Below the pieces are notes generated by a model. The model did no database searches, had not been told where the DNA came from, and worked only from the letters and a program-made list of their open reading frames with translations. DNA of 64,000 nucleotides from Rotaria sordida (lineage: Eukaryota > Rotifera > Eurotatoria > Philodinida > Philodinidae). Shown one piece after another: positions 44,832-55,002 of this stretch; positions within the stretch are counted from its first letter, which is position 1, and each line of letters starts with the position of its first letter. Position numbers and translations under genes: made by a program. The stretch lies in assembly GCA_905250125.1 (NCBI GenBank), contig CAJNOL010000829.1, positions 1 to 64,000 of the forward strand, read 5' to 3'.

Positions 44832-45095
44832 TACTATTTTTTTCTCTAATAAAATTTGTTGAGAGCACATGTTTCATTTATTAAAAAACACAATCAAAGC
44901 TGCATTACTTGGGTTAAGCTTATATCATATATGTTTTAATAAAAAACCAAATTTAGTTTTAGATCGTCATTCGAAGAGAGAAACGTTGGGTTTGTCTGGA
45001 AAAGCTGAATGAGAAAATTCAAGTTTTATAGTTTAGCAATCAGTTGAGAGGTAAATAGCTGTTCTTTTTCACGTTATATACAGAGATATCACAAA

Positions 45096-45528
45096 AAAGA
45101 TGTCCTCATAAGTTCTGAGTTCTCAATGAAAATTAGTTAATATGTAAACAAAGAATGATCTATACTCAATTATATCTCTGTGAACTTTGAATACTTATGA
45201 CGATGTTCTTTGTTATAGACAGAAGAAACGTGTTATAATTAAAACCCTGAAATCAAATAGTATTTTTTTAATAAGTTTTAATCAAAATTGAAATCATCGT
45301 ATGTAGTGTAACACAATTATACAAAATGATACGTAGGGTATGGATGTGACTATCTTCTGTACTCACACCCCTAATTATCACGTTTGTTCTGTTTATAACA
45401 CTATTATTAAAAAAGAACGTCGTCATAAGTACGCGAAGTTCATATAGACATAGTTGAATAAGGACTACTCTTTGTTTACATATCAACTAATTCTCACGGA
45501 GATTCACAATTTATAAGATACCCTTTAT
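45096..45528. mobile_element. Palindromic miniature element, copy 1
   Basis: Nearly the whole unit is an imperfect palindrome: AATTAGTTAATATGTAAACA at about 45,131 pairs with TGTTTACATATCAACTAATT near 45,473. The same element is at about 58,154-58,634, e.g. both share ATCGTATGTA.TGTAACACAA. A target TA is plausible. Noncoding. Confidence 0.7.
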
Positions 45529-45867
45529 TCATCTTTGAAAAACCTGAACAGATATAAACGACTATAACAGGATTTCTATAAGTCTGAGTAAAAAAAAAGG
45601 AAAAGAAATGTTTTTTTTTTGAAGTCATTCCGATTAACCGATTAATAATAATCCAACAAACTGATGGGCTGAACTAGTTAGAAAATTCTTGTCTGGCTAC
45701 AACTCTTGTTCCATTTAGTTCAGAAAAGCTTTAGATTCAAGCAAGTGTGTTTTATTAGTAAATCTCAAAACATTATACTTGAAATTGATTACAGTAGAAC
45801 AATAATGACATATTAATTGCTGGTGAGCAATTCAGAAAATTTAACAAGTGTGTATATCCAATTCGAG

Positions 45868-46030
45868 GGTGAGTTTTTATTTGAATAACTTGATCAAGAA
45901 TTTTTCTTTGTCGATGATCGATATTGACCAATCATTATTTTATCTAATCGAAGTTAATAGTATTTTGAATATCATTTTGATGACCATTTTATTAAACATG
46001 ATTTTTCATTATACAATGATCAAATAACAT
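45868..46030 (-). pseudogene. COMT-like exon 1 remnant
   Basis: Matches the intact exon 1 (47,716-47,959): TTATTTGAATAACTTGATCA, AATTTTTCT, GATATTGACCAATCATT and TATTTTGAATATCA blocks line up in order with 47,735-47,850, but with indels and stops. Same strand as the intact gene; probably the 5' half of the copy whose exon 2 remnant is at 42,756-43,743. Confidence 0.65.
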
Positions 46031-47202
46031 ATATTGAACTTTTCATTTTTGAAATTCATTCATTCTATATATATAAAAAAAAACAACATTTAAAAGTACT
46101 TAAACTATACAACTCTTTAATATCTCATCCAATGGTTTGAAGATAATAAAAGTCATTTTACAACGATAGATCTGAATGACACATAGACATGTTTTTTTTA
46201 GCATTTTGATGACAGCAAAAACATTTTTGCATAAACATGAATATTAAATGAATAACTGATTTATTAATACTATGATAAAGCCAATGATGTGTTATGATTT
46301 TTTTTTCCTATTTTGAATCCTTTAATGATCTTTTTTTTTCCCTAGCTAATCAAAATCTTTCTGCGCATTTTTACGATTTTTCGTATGTCATTCTAACCCT
46401 AAGCTGGAATAGTTTATGCTATTCTTATCAATCTGAAGATATTTTATTGCCATTCATGCATGTTGTTAACTCTTTTGATAGTTACCGATTGTTATTGATA
46501 TATGATAAGACTTCTATTAGATAAAAAGTTGTATGGCTTATTTACATATTCTTTTTTTTTGCCGCAAGAATAAACATCCAATGAACATCAAAGAAAAAAA
46601 GAGAATATATTATTCGTTTGTTTCTCGAAAGATTTTCTGTATAAAGAAATAAAAATAACTTTTTTTGATATTGATCATGTATTTTTATATAAATGAAAAA
46701 TCAAAAAAATATATATATATAAATGTTTATATCCTTCTTCTTTTTTCATTATTAAATAGTTATAAACTATGATGATGCACTCAAAAGACTTTTATAAAGT
46801 CCATTGCAAGAAAAATGACTATTTTTTTGACTTTCGCCTGTTGAGCGCAAAATAACTTTTCGTCACAACTGCCATTAATCAAAACTTTCCATTCTTGCAT
46901 CATATTGTACAATAGAGATCATCTTTCTATACTATATATTTTCAGAACTTATTTCCTATCTACAAGAAACAGAGAAGATTTTTGTTTCTTCAGAAAATTA
47001 TTTTGAGCCATGTCAAGATTTATTTATAGCTCAATAGTCAAAAATTACAGACAAATTCTAAATATATATTCTGAAAGAATAGAAATTTCTGCTTCAATAT
47101 ATTTTAAATACGAGAAAAAAAAACAATAGGAAAATATTATATCTAGAAATTTTTAGGTCACTTTTCTTATTTGTATGTATAACATTTCAATGTATAAATT
47201 TC
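46031..47202. other. Spacer downstream of COMT-like gene
   Basis: AT-rich. A 76-codon frame at 46,294-46,524 (plus) has no motif and is not called. Nothing else recognised. Confidence 0.4.
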
Positions 47203-47959
47203 TTATTTTCGAATTGATATTTCAATACCATCATCTAAATCTTCTCGATATTCAATTTTTCCTGGATAAAATGTTGATGTATAATTTGGATTATTTCGAA
47301 CATATTCTAAATAATTTGGTACACCTGGTCGAATAACATTATCAGCAACAATCATTGTTTTACTTTTAATTAATCCAATATCTTCAAGCATTTTAAAATC
47401 ACGTAAATATGCATCTTTCCAATGATCGATAAATATAAAATCAAATGAATCAATATTAAAATTTTTACTTAAATTAGGAATAACATTTTCTGTATAATCA
47501 TTAATAATTTTTACACGATTAATTACACCAGCATATTCAAGAATAGTACGAGCAATTTCAGCAGATTGAGAATCAGCTTCAATTGTAATCAAAAGAATAT
47601 CATCTGGTAATTGAGAAATAATTCTCAATGCACTATAACCAAGAAAAGTACCTAAGATTAAATATCAATAGATTTTTTATTTGTGTAAACAAACAAAAAA
47701 ATAAATAAATAATACCAAGTTCAAGAATAGTTTTTGGTTTTCTTATTTGAATAGCTTGATCAAGAATTTCTCCTTTTCGATCACCAATATTCATTAACCA
47801 ATGTTTAGTCCAACCATAACGATCAATTGTATCAATTATATTTTGAATATCACCTTGACGAGCATTTTGTAAAACATAATCTTTTAAATCTAAACGTGAA
47901 GCAAGCATTTTTTCCATTAATGCTGAAGAAAAATCTTCTGTCACTTTAGTTAAATTCAT
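47203..47959 (-). CDS. COMT: Catechol O-methyltransferase-like, 2 exons
   Basis: SAM-dependent, Mg-dependent methyltransferase that methylates a catechol hydroxyl. Exons 47959-47716 and 47651-47203 (minus strand), GT-AG, 230 residues (soluble human COMT 221). SAM-binding motif LELGTFLGYS (78-88; human LELGAYCGYS). Metal and catalytic residues: Asp157 and Lys160 in IDHWKD, Asp185-Asn186 in ADNVIRPG, Glu218 in EYRED, all as in the human enzyme. MNIGDRKG matches human MNVGDKKG. No membrane anchor is seen, so it is probably cytosolic. I chose ATG 47,959 as the first Met in frame; an upstream TAA closes the frame. It is surrounded by three decayed copies, suggesting a local family expansion of which this is the survivor. 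Confidence 0.93.
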
Positions 47960-48352
47960 TTGTATGTTAGTCAATATATGATGAACTGTTTAATAAACAA
48001 AAGAACAACCAATCGTCTTTTGTTAGAAAAATTTATGCGTTGTCAGTATAAATCAATGTTAATATTTACTGTGTGACCTTATCCTAGATAACGTACTATT
48101 TTTTTTTTATCATGGTAATGCATATTTTGTTGAGGTTTGTTTTCTTTCTTTTCTTGTTCTATTTTTTGCGCGATGTATTAATCTGTATTTGAATTCTATA
48201 CTGTGATATGAGAATTTTTTTCTTGACTTTAAATTAATCTTTTGTATTTAAAAGTTAATTTTTTTCATTATTAAATTGTATCGATCTAATACTATTTGAA
48301 TTTGAATTTATTTTAAAGATTTCTTTTGTATGGCTTTTATTTTCAACCTTTC

Positions 48353-48422
<70 letters not shown>

Positions 48423-48954
48423 ATATTTAATAAATTTTAAAGAAGAGATAAGATAATATTTTATCTTTCATTTCAAGCTTATTAATTCAATAAATACCTC
48501 TGAAAAATATTATATTCATAAAAACAAAAAAAGAATTAAATAATAAAGCTTCGATGATAATATATATATATAGTCGTTATTTATTAAATTTAATGAAACA
48601 AGTCAAAAATTCCCAAATACGATTTTTTTTCAATTTTCATGAATATCGATCAATCATGAGGAAAAGAATTTGACTAGTAGTAAATATAAATTCTATCTTA
48701 TACGTTTCGTCCAAGTTAACAAAACGAAATTGAAGGAAAATAATCAATTAGAAGTATTTAACAGATTTATTTTGTACGGGAATTTTTATTAACAAAATAA
48801 GAAATAATTATATTAAAAAAATAAGTATCGGAATCTTAATAAAGTTATTATTTCCAATTTAAAATGTTCACTATATTATGGAGATTATTTTTATATACAA
48901 TTTTTTTCTTTATGAAATATTTTTGTATAGTTTGAATTATTTTGAATATATTCT
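47960..48954. other. Spacer with AAT microsatellite
   Basis: Upstream region of the COMT-like gene. It contains the (AAT)n tract at 48,353-48,421. No gene seen. Confidence 0.45.
48353..48421. repeat. (AAT)n microsatellite
   Basis: About 23 uninterrupted AAT/ATA units. Confidence 0.95.
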
Positions 48955-49375
48955 AAATCATCTGATGCATAATGAATTAATAATATCATTCAAAACAATC
49001 ATTGTTCCATATTTAATCAATCCAATATTTTAAAATCATATAAATTTACTTCATTGTAATGATCGATAAATGTAAAATTCAATCAATTAATATTAAAAGC
49101 TTTGCTCAAATAAGGAGTAACATTTTCCAGATGATTATGATTTTTCTAGCATGACACACACCAGCAAAGTCATGAATGGAACGAATGATTTTGACTGATT
49201 GAGAATGTACTGGAATTGTCATGAAGAAAGCATCATATGATAATTGAGAGACAATTCTGAATAAACTATAACCATCAAAAGTTTCTAAGAGAAAAAAGAA
49301 AGTAGGAAATCAATTTCTAGTGATATAGAAAATTATACCGAATTTGAGAATAGACTTTTTTTTGTTTCTTGACGA
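48955..49375 (-). pseudogene. COMT-like gene remnant, third copy
   Basis: Parallels the intact gene: TATATTCTAAAT, AACAATCATTGTT, AATCAATCCAATAT, TAATGATCGATAAATGTAAA, GTAACATTTTC, TGACTGATTGAGAATG, GATAATTGAGA.ACAATTCT and the exon junction near 49,337 (GAATTTGAGAATAG). It has several indels and no usable frame. It keeps sequence across the site where the copy at 42,756-43,743 carries element A, confirming that element is an insertion. Confidence 0.75.
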
Positions 49376-49805
49376 CCTGAAATTTAAGTTTGTATACGTA
49401 TGTCAATAAGAATTTCCGAGAATACCACTTTTAAAATAATAGTCATATTGATTGCATTTCCAAGAATAAAATCTATAAATTTTATTGTATTCATTAAAAA
49501 TCATTCTATTGATTTTTATATTTCTTATAAATAGATTTTATAGTCGCATTGTATATTACATAATATAAAATGACATAAATTCATTCAATATCAAACAATA
49601 GCGACATCTCGTTGAATTGTTCAGCTATTTGCCATATCGATTGTACCATTCAGATATACTTTACCATGTCATTCTTTTCATTCAATAACGACAATAAAAT
49701 AAAACAAAAAAAAATTTTTTTTTTAATCCTTGACATTAATGAAATAAATATCCATTTAATATTAATATAATAAGTAAGTAAGATTTTGTTTATTTTTTAA
49801 TTATA
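49376..49805. other. Short spacer
   Basis: AT-rich, no feature recognised. Confidence 0.4.
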
Positions 49806-51007
49806 TTAACAATCAATAAATTGTGTAGTTGATTCGTCATTTAATGTTGTATTTAAACGATAACCTAATACAATAGATTGTTCACGATGTTCAACATATG
49901 TTATTTGTATAAGATCAAGAATTGAACGATTACCAATAATTAAATATCGTTCACGTAATTGATCAAATTCTTTTATATTAGATAAATTTATTTCATATAT
50001 TAACGGACGTTTTATATCACGAAATAATCGTTCATATGGAATATGTTGTTCTGTACATATACGTTCAAGTTCATCAATAATCAATGTTCGAACTTTGGAC
50101 TAGAGAAAAACGAAAAAAAAATATTTTAATAAAGAAATTCTTTTATTTTGTAATTTTAAAATATTGAATATGATGATAAATAGAAAAGATTAATAAATTC
50201 CATTAGGTTATCAAATATTAAATCATAATAGCTGAGTGAACCAAAAAATAAATATAATAGTAGGGTTAATCTTAATCTTTGATCTTATCTTTTATTAATA
50301 TATTGAAGTCATAGAAATATTCATTATTTGATGTTGACGAAAAATAGCAAATGAATAGTAGATCATAAAAGATATGACTAAGCTAATGGGAATATATTTT
50401 CCTAAAAACTTAATTGATTTTTTTTTTATAGATAATATTGATATATTCTTGTTTTTGTTTTCATTTTGCTTGTCACTGAAATATATTTTGAGAAGAAACA
50501 TTTTGTTTTTTTCTTTAAAACGGAAATAGTCTTAAAAGCTTTATGACAGATATTGTTTAAAATAAACTATATAGGAAAATATATAACGAGAATTTCTTTT
50601 TTTTTTACCTGAACACAAAATCGGAATGCTTTTGATAGACGATTAAGTGATTTTATTTGAATATTATTTATCATAAATTGTATAGTTTGATGATGATTAT
50701 TTAAAATAAGTGCAATTATTTTAATATCAAAACTAATACGAAAGCGTATAAAATGATGATCATGAAAATTAATATGAAATACAAATTGTATACCATCTTC
50801 ATGACAAAATAAATCTTGAAAAGATTCATCTTGATTTATTTCACATAATATACGTATTCTTCGTCTTATTAAATCTTCATCAATACAAATCCGATCATTA
50901 CGAAATTCAGTCAAGAATTCATTTGGAAAATTTAATGTTTTTAATAATTGAACAAGTGTATTCTTATTAATAAAAAATTGTGTAGCGATTTGTGTAAAAA
51001 TATTCAT
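49806..51007 (-). CDS. Unknown conserved-looking protein, 2 exons
   Basis: Exons 51007-50609 and 50099-49806 (minus strand) joined across a 509-nt GT-AG intron give 230 residues. No signal peptide or membrane helix. The sequence is mixed alpha/beta: MNIFTQIATQFFINKNTLVQLLKTLNFP, then a long basic/acidic helix (IDEDLIRRRIRILCEI), a His-rich strand block (HINFHDHHFIRFRISFDIK), VRTLIIDELERICTEQ and a C-terminal strand region (QITYVEHREQSIVLGYRL). I do not recognise the family. The start at 51,007 is the first in-frame ATG, but a TTAG acceptor lies 4 nt upstream, so a 5' exon is possible. Divergent from the next gene, 288 bp apart. Confidence 0.65.
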
Positions 51008-51295
51008 TGATCTAATAGAAAATTTAATAGAAGACAAGCAGAAAAAAACGCATAGAGTACAAATAAAAAGCACAAAACAAAAATGACAGCGAGACATCGA
51101 TAGGAAACTCGACAAGAGAAAGAAAAAAAAGGCACAATAGTGACAGTTTGCATTCCTTCAGCAATGAATGAACGCAATGCAGAATAATAAGTAGAAAGAG
51201 GAAAGAAAAAAGAAATGACGGTTGTGACGAATTGCTTTTTATTTGTAATACGAGGGTTATAATATTTTTGCTGTTTGCAGATTGTCAAATAACAT
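51008..51295. promoter_or_regulatory. Probable bidirectional promoter region
   Basis: The 288 bp between the starts of two divergent genes must hold both promoters if the starts are right. No TATA box is clear. Tgctgtttgcag before 51,281 is also acceptor-like, so the plus-strand gene may begin further upstream and overlap. Confidence 0.4.
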
Positions 51296-54200
51296 ATGCA
51301 TAATAAAATCTCGGAATCAATCGAATTCGGTCATGATAATAGATCGATACGTAAATCAAAATCAACTTCAAATCTTTCCGTAAGTTTATTCACTAAATAC
51401 TCTCTTATGAACAAAACAAAGAAAAACAAGAAGTAAAACGAAAAAATGTTTTTTTTTCTCTAGGTTATATCCAAGAAAAAAATGAGTAATATTCCATCAG
51501 CTAAAATCGAAGTTAATGTTGACAATAAATTAGAAGTATAGTTGTTTTTTTTTTCTTTTTTCTTCAATTTTATCAAACAATCTAATATAATTTCTTTTTT
51601 TTTTATTAGATTAATAAATCATCACCAACAGGAAATAAAATCAATGGAAATACGTAGGAAATAGAGAAAAAAAAAATCATTTTACTTAATTAAATTTTTT
51701 TTTACTTAATCATATAGTTCACCTAATCATCGTCGTCGTCCAAAACGTACATCAATAAATAATAATTCATATCTATCAACTATTTCTAGTGTACATGAAT
51801 TAATGTCATTTGTTATTTATAAAGGTATATTTAGATATTTTCTTATATTTTTAATCTAATTAATCGATATTTTTTCTTCTTCTTTATCTAACAGATAATC
51901 CACCATTATGGTTAAAACAAACAGATTTATATAAAGAATATACAAATAAATCTCAACAAATTAATACTGAAAATTTATCATCATCAATATCTTCTCCACA
52001 TTATCATCAACAATTACATCGTAAACAACGTTCTAATCTTCAAATGTATGCACGATCAAGACAATCATGGCAATCATTAACATCTCCACCATTAATAAAT
52101 ACATCTATGGATAAACATTCAAATGAATCAATAAATAAAATAAAACATGAAACAAATATATCTCCTATAAATTCATCATTATCATTATCATCATCATCAT
52201 CATCAATGATTGATTTATCAATACCATTAAATATTTCAATTAAATCAGAACCTATTGAACAAAATTCAAGTTTAATATTAAATAAATCAAAAAAATTAAA
52301 ACAACCAACATCAACTATAACAACAAGAAGACAACATATGTTATGTAAGAAAAAAATTTCTCAAAATAGTTTACGTCGTCATCAACGTATGAACAGTGTA
52401 GAAAGTCAAGGTAAGAAAAAAAAAGTAGAATATTTTTTTAAATTATCATTTACATGTCTAGGAAAATTTTTGAACTTATTTGAAACAAAAGAAAATCATT
52501 TAAATTAGTTCAATTTTTTTTTTCCTAGTGAGTTCTATGTGTTATTTATGGAAATAATGAAAAAAAGAAGTGTGTAAAATGTGTAAAAAAAAATATATAG
52601 AGAGAGAAGGAATTGTTAATTGGACCATTCTATTAAATAAATTATTTTGAAGTGTTATACAGGAAATTATATTGCATGTTAAATATTTCAAAAAATATTA
52701 TAATTACTTTTCTATGAATGAATTTTGATATTATTATTATTGAGATGATGTCTACTTTTGAATAATTAGAATTAATGTTCTTGATTCAGATTAAAATTTG
52801 AAATCGTTTTTTAAGATTTATTAACAATTGAGATATGATACAAAAGTTTGTTTTTTTTATAAATTGAAAATATTACATCGATCTAATGAATCTTTTTGAT
52901 TATTATAAACTATATTTGTAACCCTCGCATTAGTAGAAATGGTAATCGAGGGAAAGGGAGGAAAGGAAAAATGAAACCCACTATGATCCGGTCTCTTCCG
53001 CCAGAAACGACCTGCCAATAGGCTGTCTCTCCCCCCCAGGGTTTATTCAAATTTTATTCGCTTCACAACGATATTGTCTGATTCTTTTTATTTTTCTTTC
53101 TGTTTGAGAACGACAAATCGTGTTTCAAAATCTGATTTCTATTCAAAGTTACGACGGAACTGTAAAAAAACCTAGCAGAAATTCAGACATGTGAGAGGGA
53201 GAGGCGTAACCCAGGAGACCTATTGGTAAATAAAATGCTAAAACTTCGCTAGAGAAAATCAAAAATTGGGAAGCAGATTATCTATCTTCTTTCGGAATAC
53301 CGCTACTAAATAACAATATGATCATTGTCAAACTATTAATAATATTAATCTTATCGATCGAAGATTTGGATTCAGGACATATATATATGTATAAAATTCA
53401 TTAGGTATTTTCAGAGATTACTATTAAAAAATTTCATCAATCAATTGGTACAAAGTCGAAAGGAAAAAATATCAAAAAAAGTTATATTTCCAGTAAATGG
53501 TGACTCCAAAAGAATCTATAATTCATTCTACTAGTCTAGATTTGTAACTAGTATTAATGGTAATAAATAATACTTGATATAGATTAACTAAAAGAATCTG
53601 ACAAAGAACTAGTATATAGTTAAAATTCTATTGCTATAACTGCAGCTGCTCCATCTTCATTAGGTTTAAGTGACTCACAATCGCCAGCTATTTTATTTCA
53701 ATTCAACATCATATGGGCAACCTTGGTGAATGATATTATAATTATGGTATAATTGCTATAGAATACTTACACAGTTTTATCATTTACAGTTGCTAAACAA
53801 AAAAAAAAAACATGACACTATAATTTTTTTTTCTATTTTCTTTTATCTCTTAACTTATGTTTGATATCTGTTAGAATGTTAGTATTATCCCATACAATAC
53901 AGCATGTGCCTTGCTAGACAGAATTTTTCTAAAACACTTTTCGACTATTTTCCATGTCGATATCTTTTTTTTTGTCAATCTTTTTATGACCAATCAATTA
54001 ATATTTTTTTTCTCTTAAGAACTATTAGAAAAAAAAGATTCATCATCTTCATCTCAACATGACAGTAATACATCAACATCATCATCATCATCATCTTCAA
54101 TTGAACATGCATCACCATCACCGACAACAACTGTATCAGGTTCATCATCACATCGTTCAAGTCCAACAGAATATATGCGAGGAAATAGTTCTATAAATAC

Positions 54201-54435
54201 TCGACTATCATCACCATTACGTATTCAAACAAGTATTTTACCACATATACAAACATTATCAACACCACAACGTCGTTCAACACGTATATGGGCACCATCA
54301 AATTTTTATATTAATCCAATGTGGATTCTTCCGACGGCTGTTTCATCAAAACGATTACTTATACAAAATACATCATCATCACCATCATCATCATCAGAAT
54401 CAAATAAACGACCAAGACGAAGATGTCGTTCGTAG
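51296..54435 (+). CDS. Ser/Arg-rich, probably disordered protein, 6 exons, unknown
   Basis: Exons 51296-51379, 51464-51535, 51610-51653, 51718-51824, 51895-52410, 54020-54435; all GT-AG with consistent phase, 412 residues. Ordered islands: SVHELMSFVIYKDNPPLWLKQ (about 90-110, shown here as SVHELMSFVIYK then DNPPLWLKQ), MYARSRQSWQSL and SNFYINPMWILPTAVSSKRLL near the C-terminus. The rest is Ser/Asn/Gln-rich, with poly-Ser runs and basic clusters (HRRRPKR, RPRRRCRS) that could act as nuclear signals. An IKSEP motif (IKxEP) is a possible SUMO site. No enzyme domain seen. Intron 5 is 1.6 kb and includes a GC-richer patch at 52,935-53,060. The poly-Ser codons are TCA-rich repeats, so length may vary between alleles. 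Confidence 0.72.
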
Positions 54436-54690
54436 AAGAACACATCACAAAAGAATATTCCTATATATTAGTCTTTTTGTTTATAAAAAAAAAAAAGTTT
54501 GTCTTTGTAAATTCAAATCCGACTTTGTATACTTTTCTTTTGTTACACATTCGGACGCTTGTTTTTTTTTTTGTGGATCTTTTTTTTGTTTCTTTTAAGA
54601 GACGCTATTGTATCTCTCTTATCTTTGAATAATAATAAAATATGCAAACCAAAACATCAGTCTACATTATATTTTATCTTATCGTATAAA

Positions 54691-55002
54691 ATGAAACCAT
54701 TTACTTTCATCTTATTTTTTTCATTATTTTTAATAATATTAACAAATAATATTGATACCGATTTATCATCACATGCTGTTATTGTTTGTCCAGATGGAGT
54801 ATCAATGTGTCCATCGACTAGTACTTGTTGTATATCAATAGATGGTGATTATTCATGTTGTCCATTGGAAGAAGGTGTTTGTTGTTCAGATCATATACAT
54901 TGTTGTCCTCAACATTATAAATGTGATTTAAAAATTTTTAAATGTGATCGAACATGGAAGGCAAAACTCCTTCAAATGAAACCATCATTAAATAAAAATT
55001 GA
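54691..55002 (+). CDS. Secreted single-module granulin
   Basis: 103 residues, one exon. Signal peptide MKPFTFILFFSLFLIILT (about 1-22). One granulin/epithelin module (about 34-91) with the full 12-Cys pattern: CPDG...C...TCC...YSCCP...VCCSDHIHCCPQHYKCD...C. The VCCSDHxHCCP core is diagnostic. Vertebrate progranulin has seven and a half modules; here there is one, followed by a 16-residue basic tail with no further module. Granulins act as extracellular growth or lysosomal factors; the role here is unknown. A longer upstream frame exists, but ATG 54,691 directly begins the leader. It lies 255 nt downstream of the Ser/Arg-rich gene on the same strand. Confidence 0.92.
   Translation: MKPFTFILFFSLFLIILTNNIDTDLSSHAVIVCPDGVSMCPSTSTCCISIDGDYSCCPLEEGVCCSDHIHCCPQHYKCDLKIFKCDRTWKAKLLQMKPSLNKN

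Larger units (their letters stand above)
43744..45867. other. Insertion-rich stretch between two COMT remnants
   Basis: Contains elements at 44,036-44,831 and 45,096-45,528, each described separately. No gene seen in the remainder. Confidence 0.45.
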
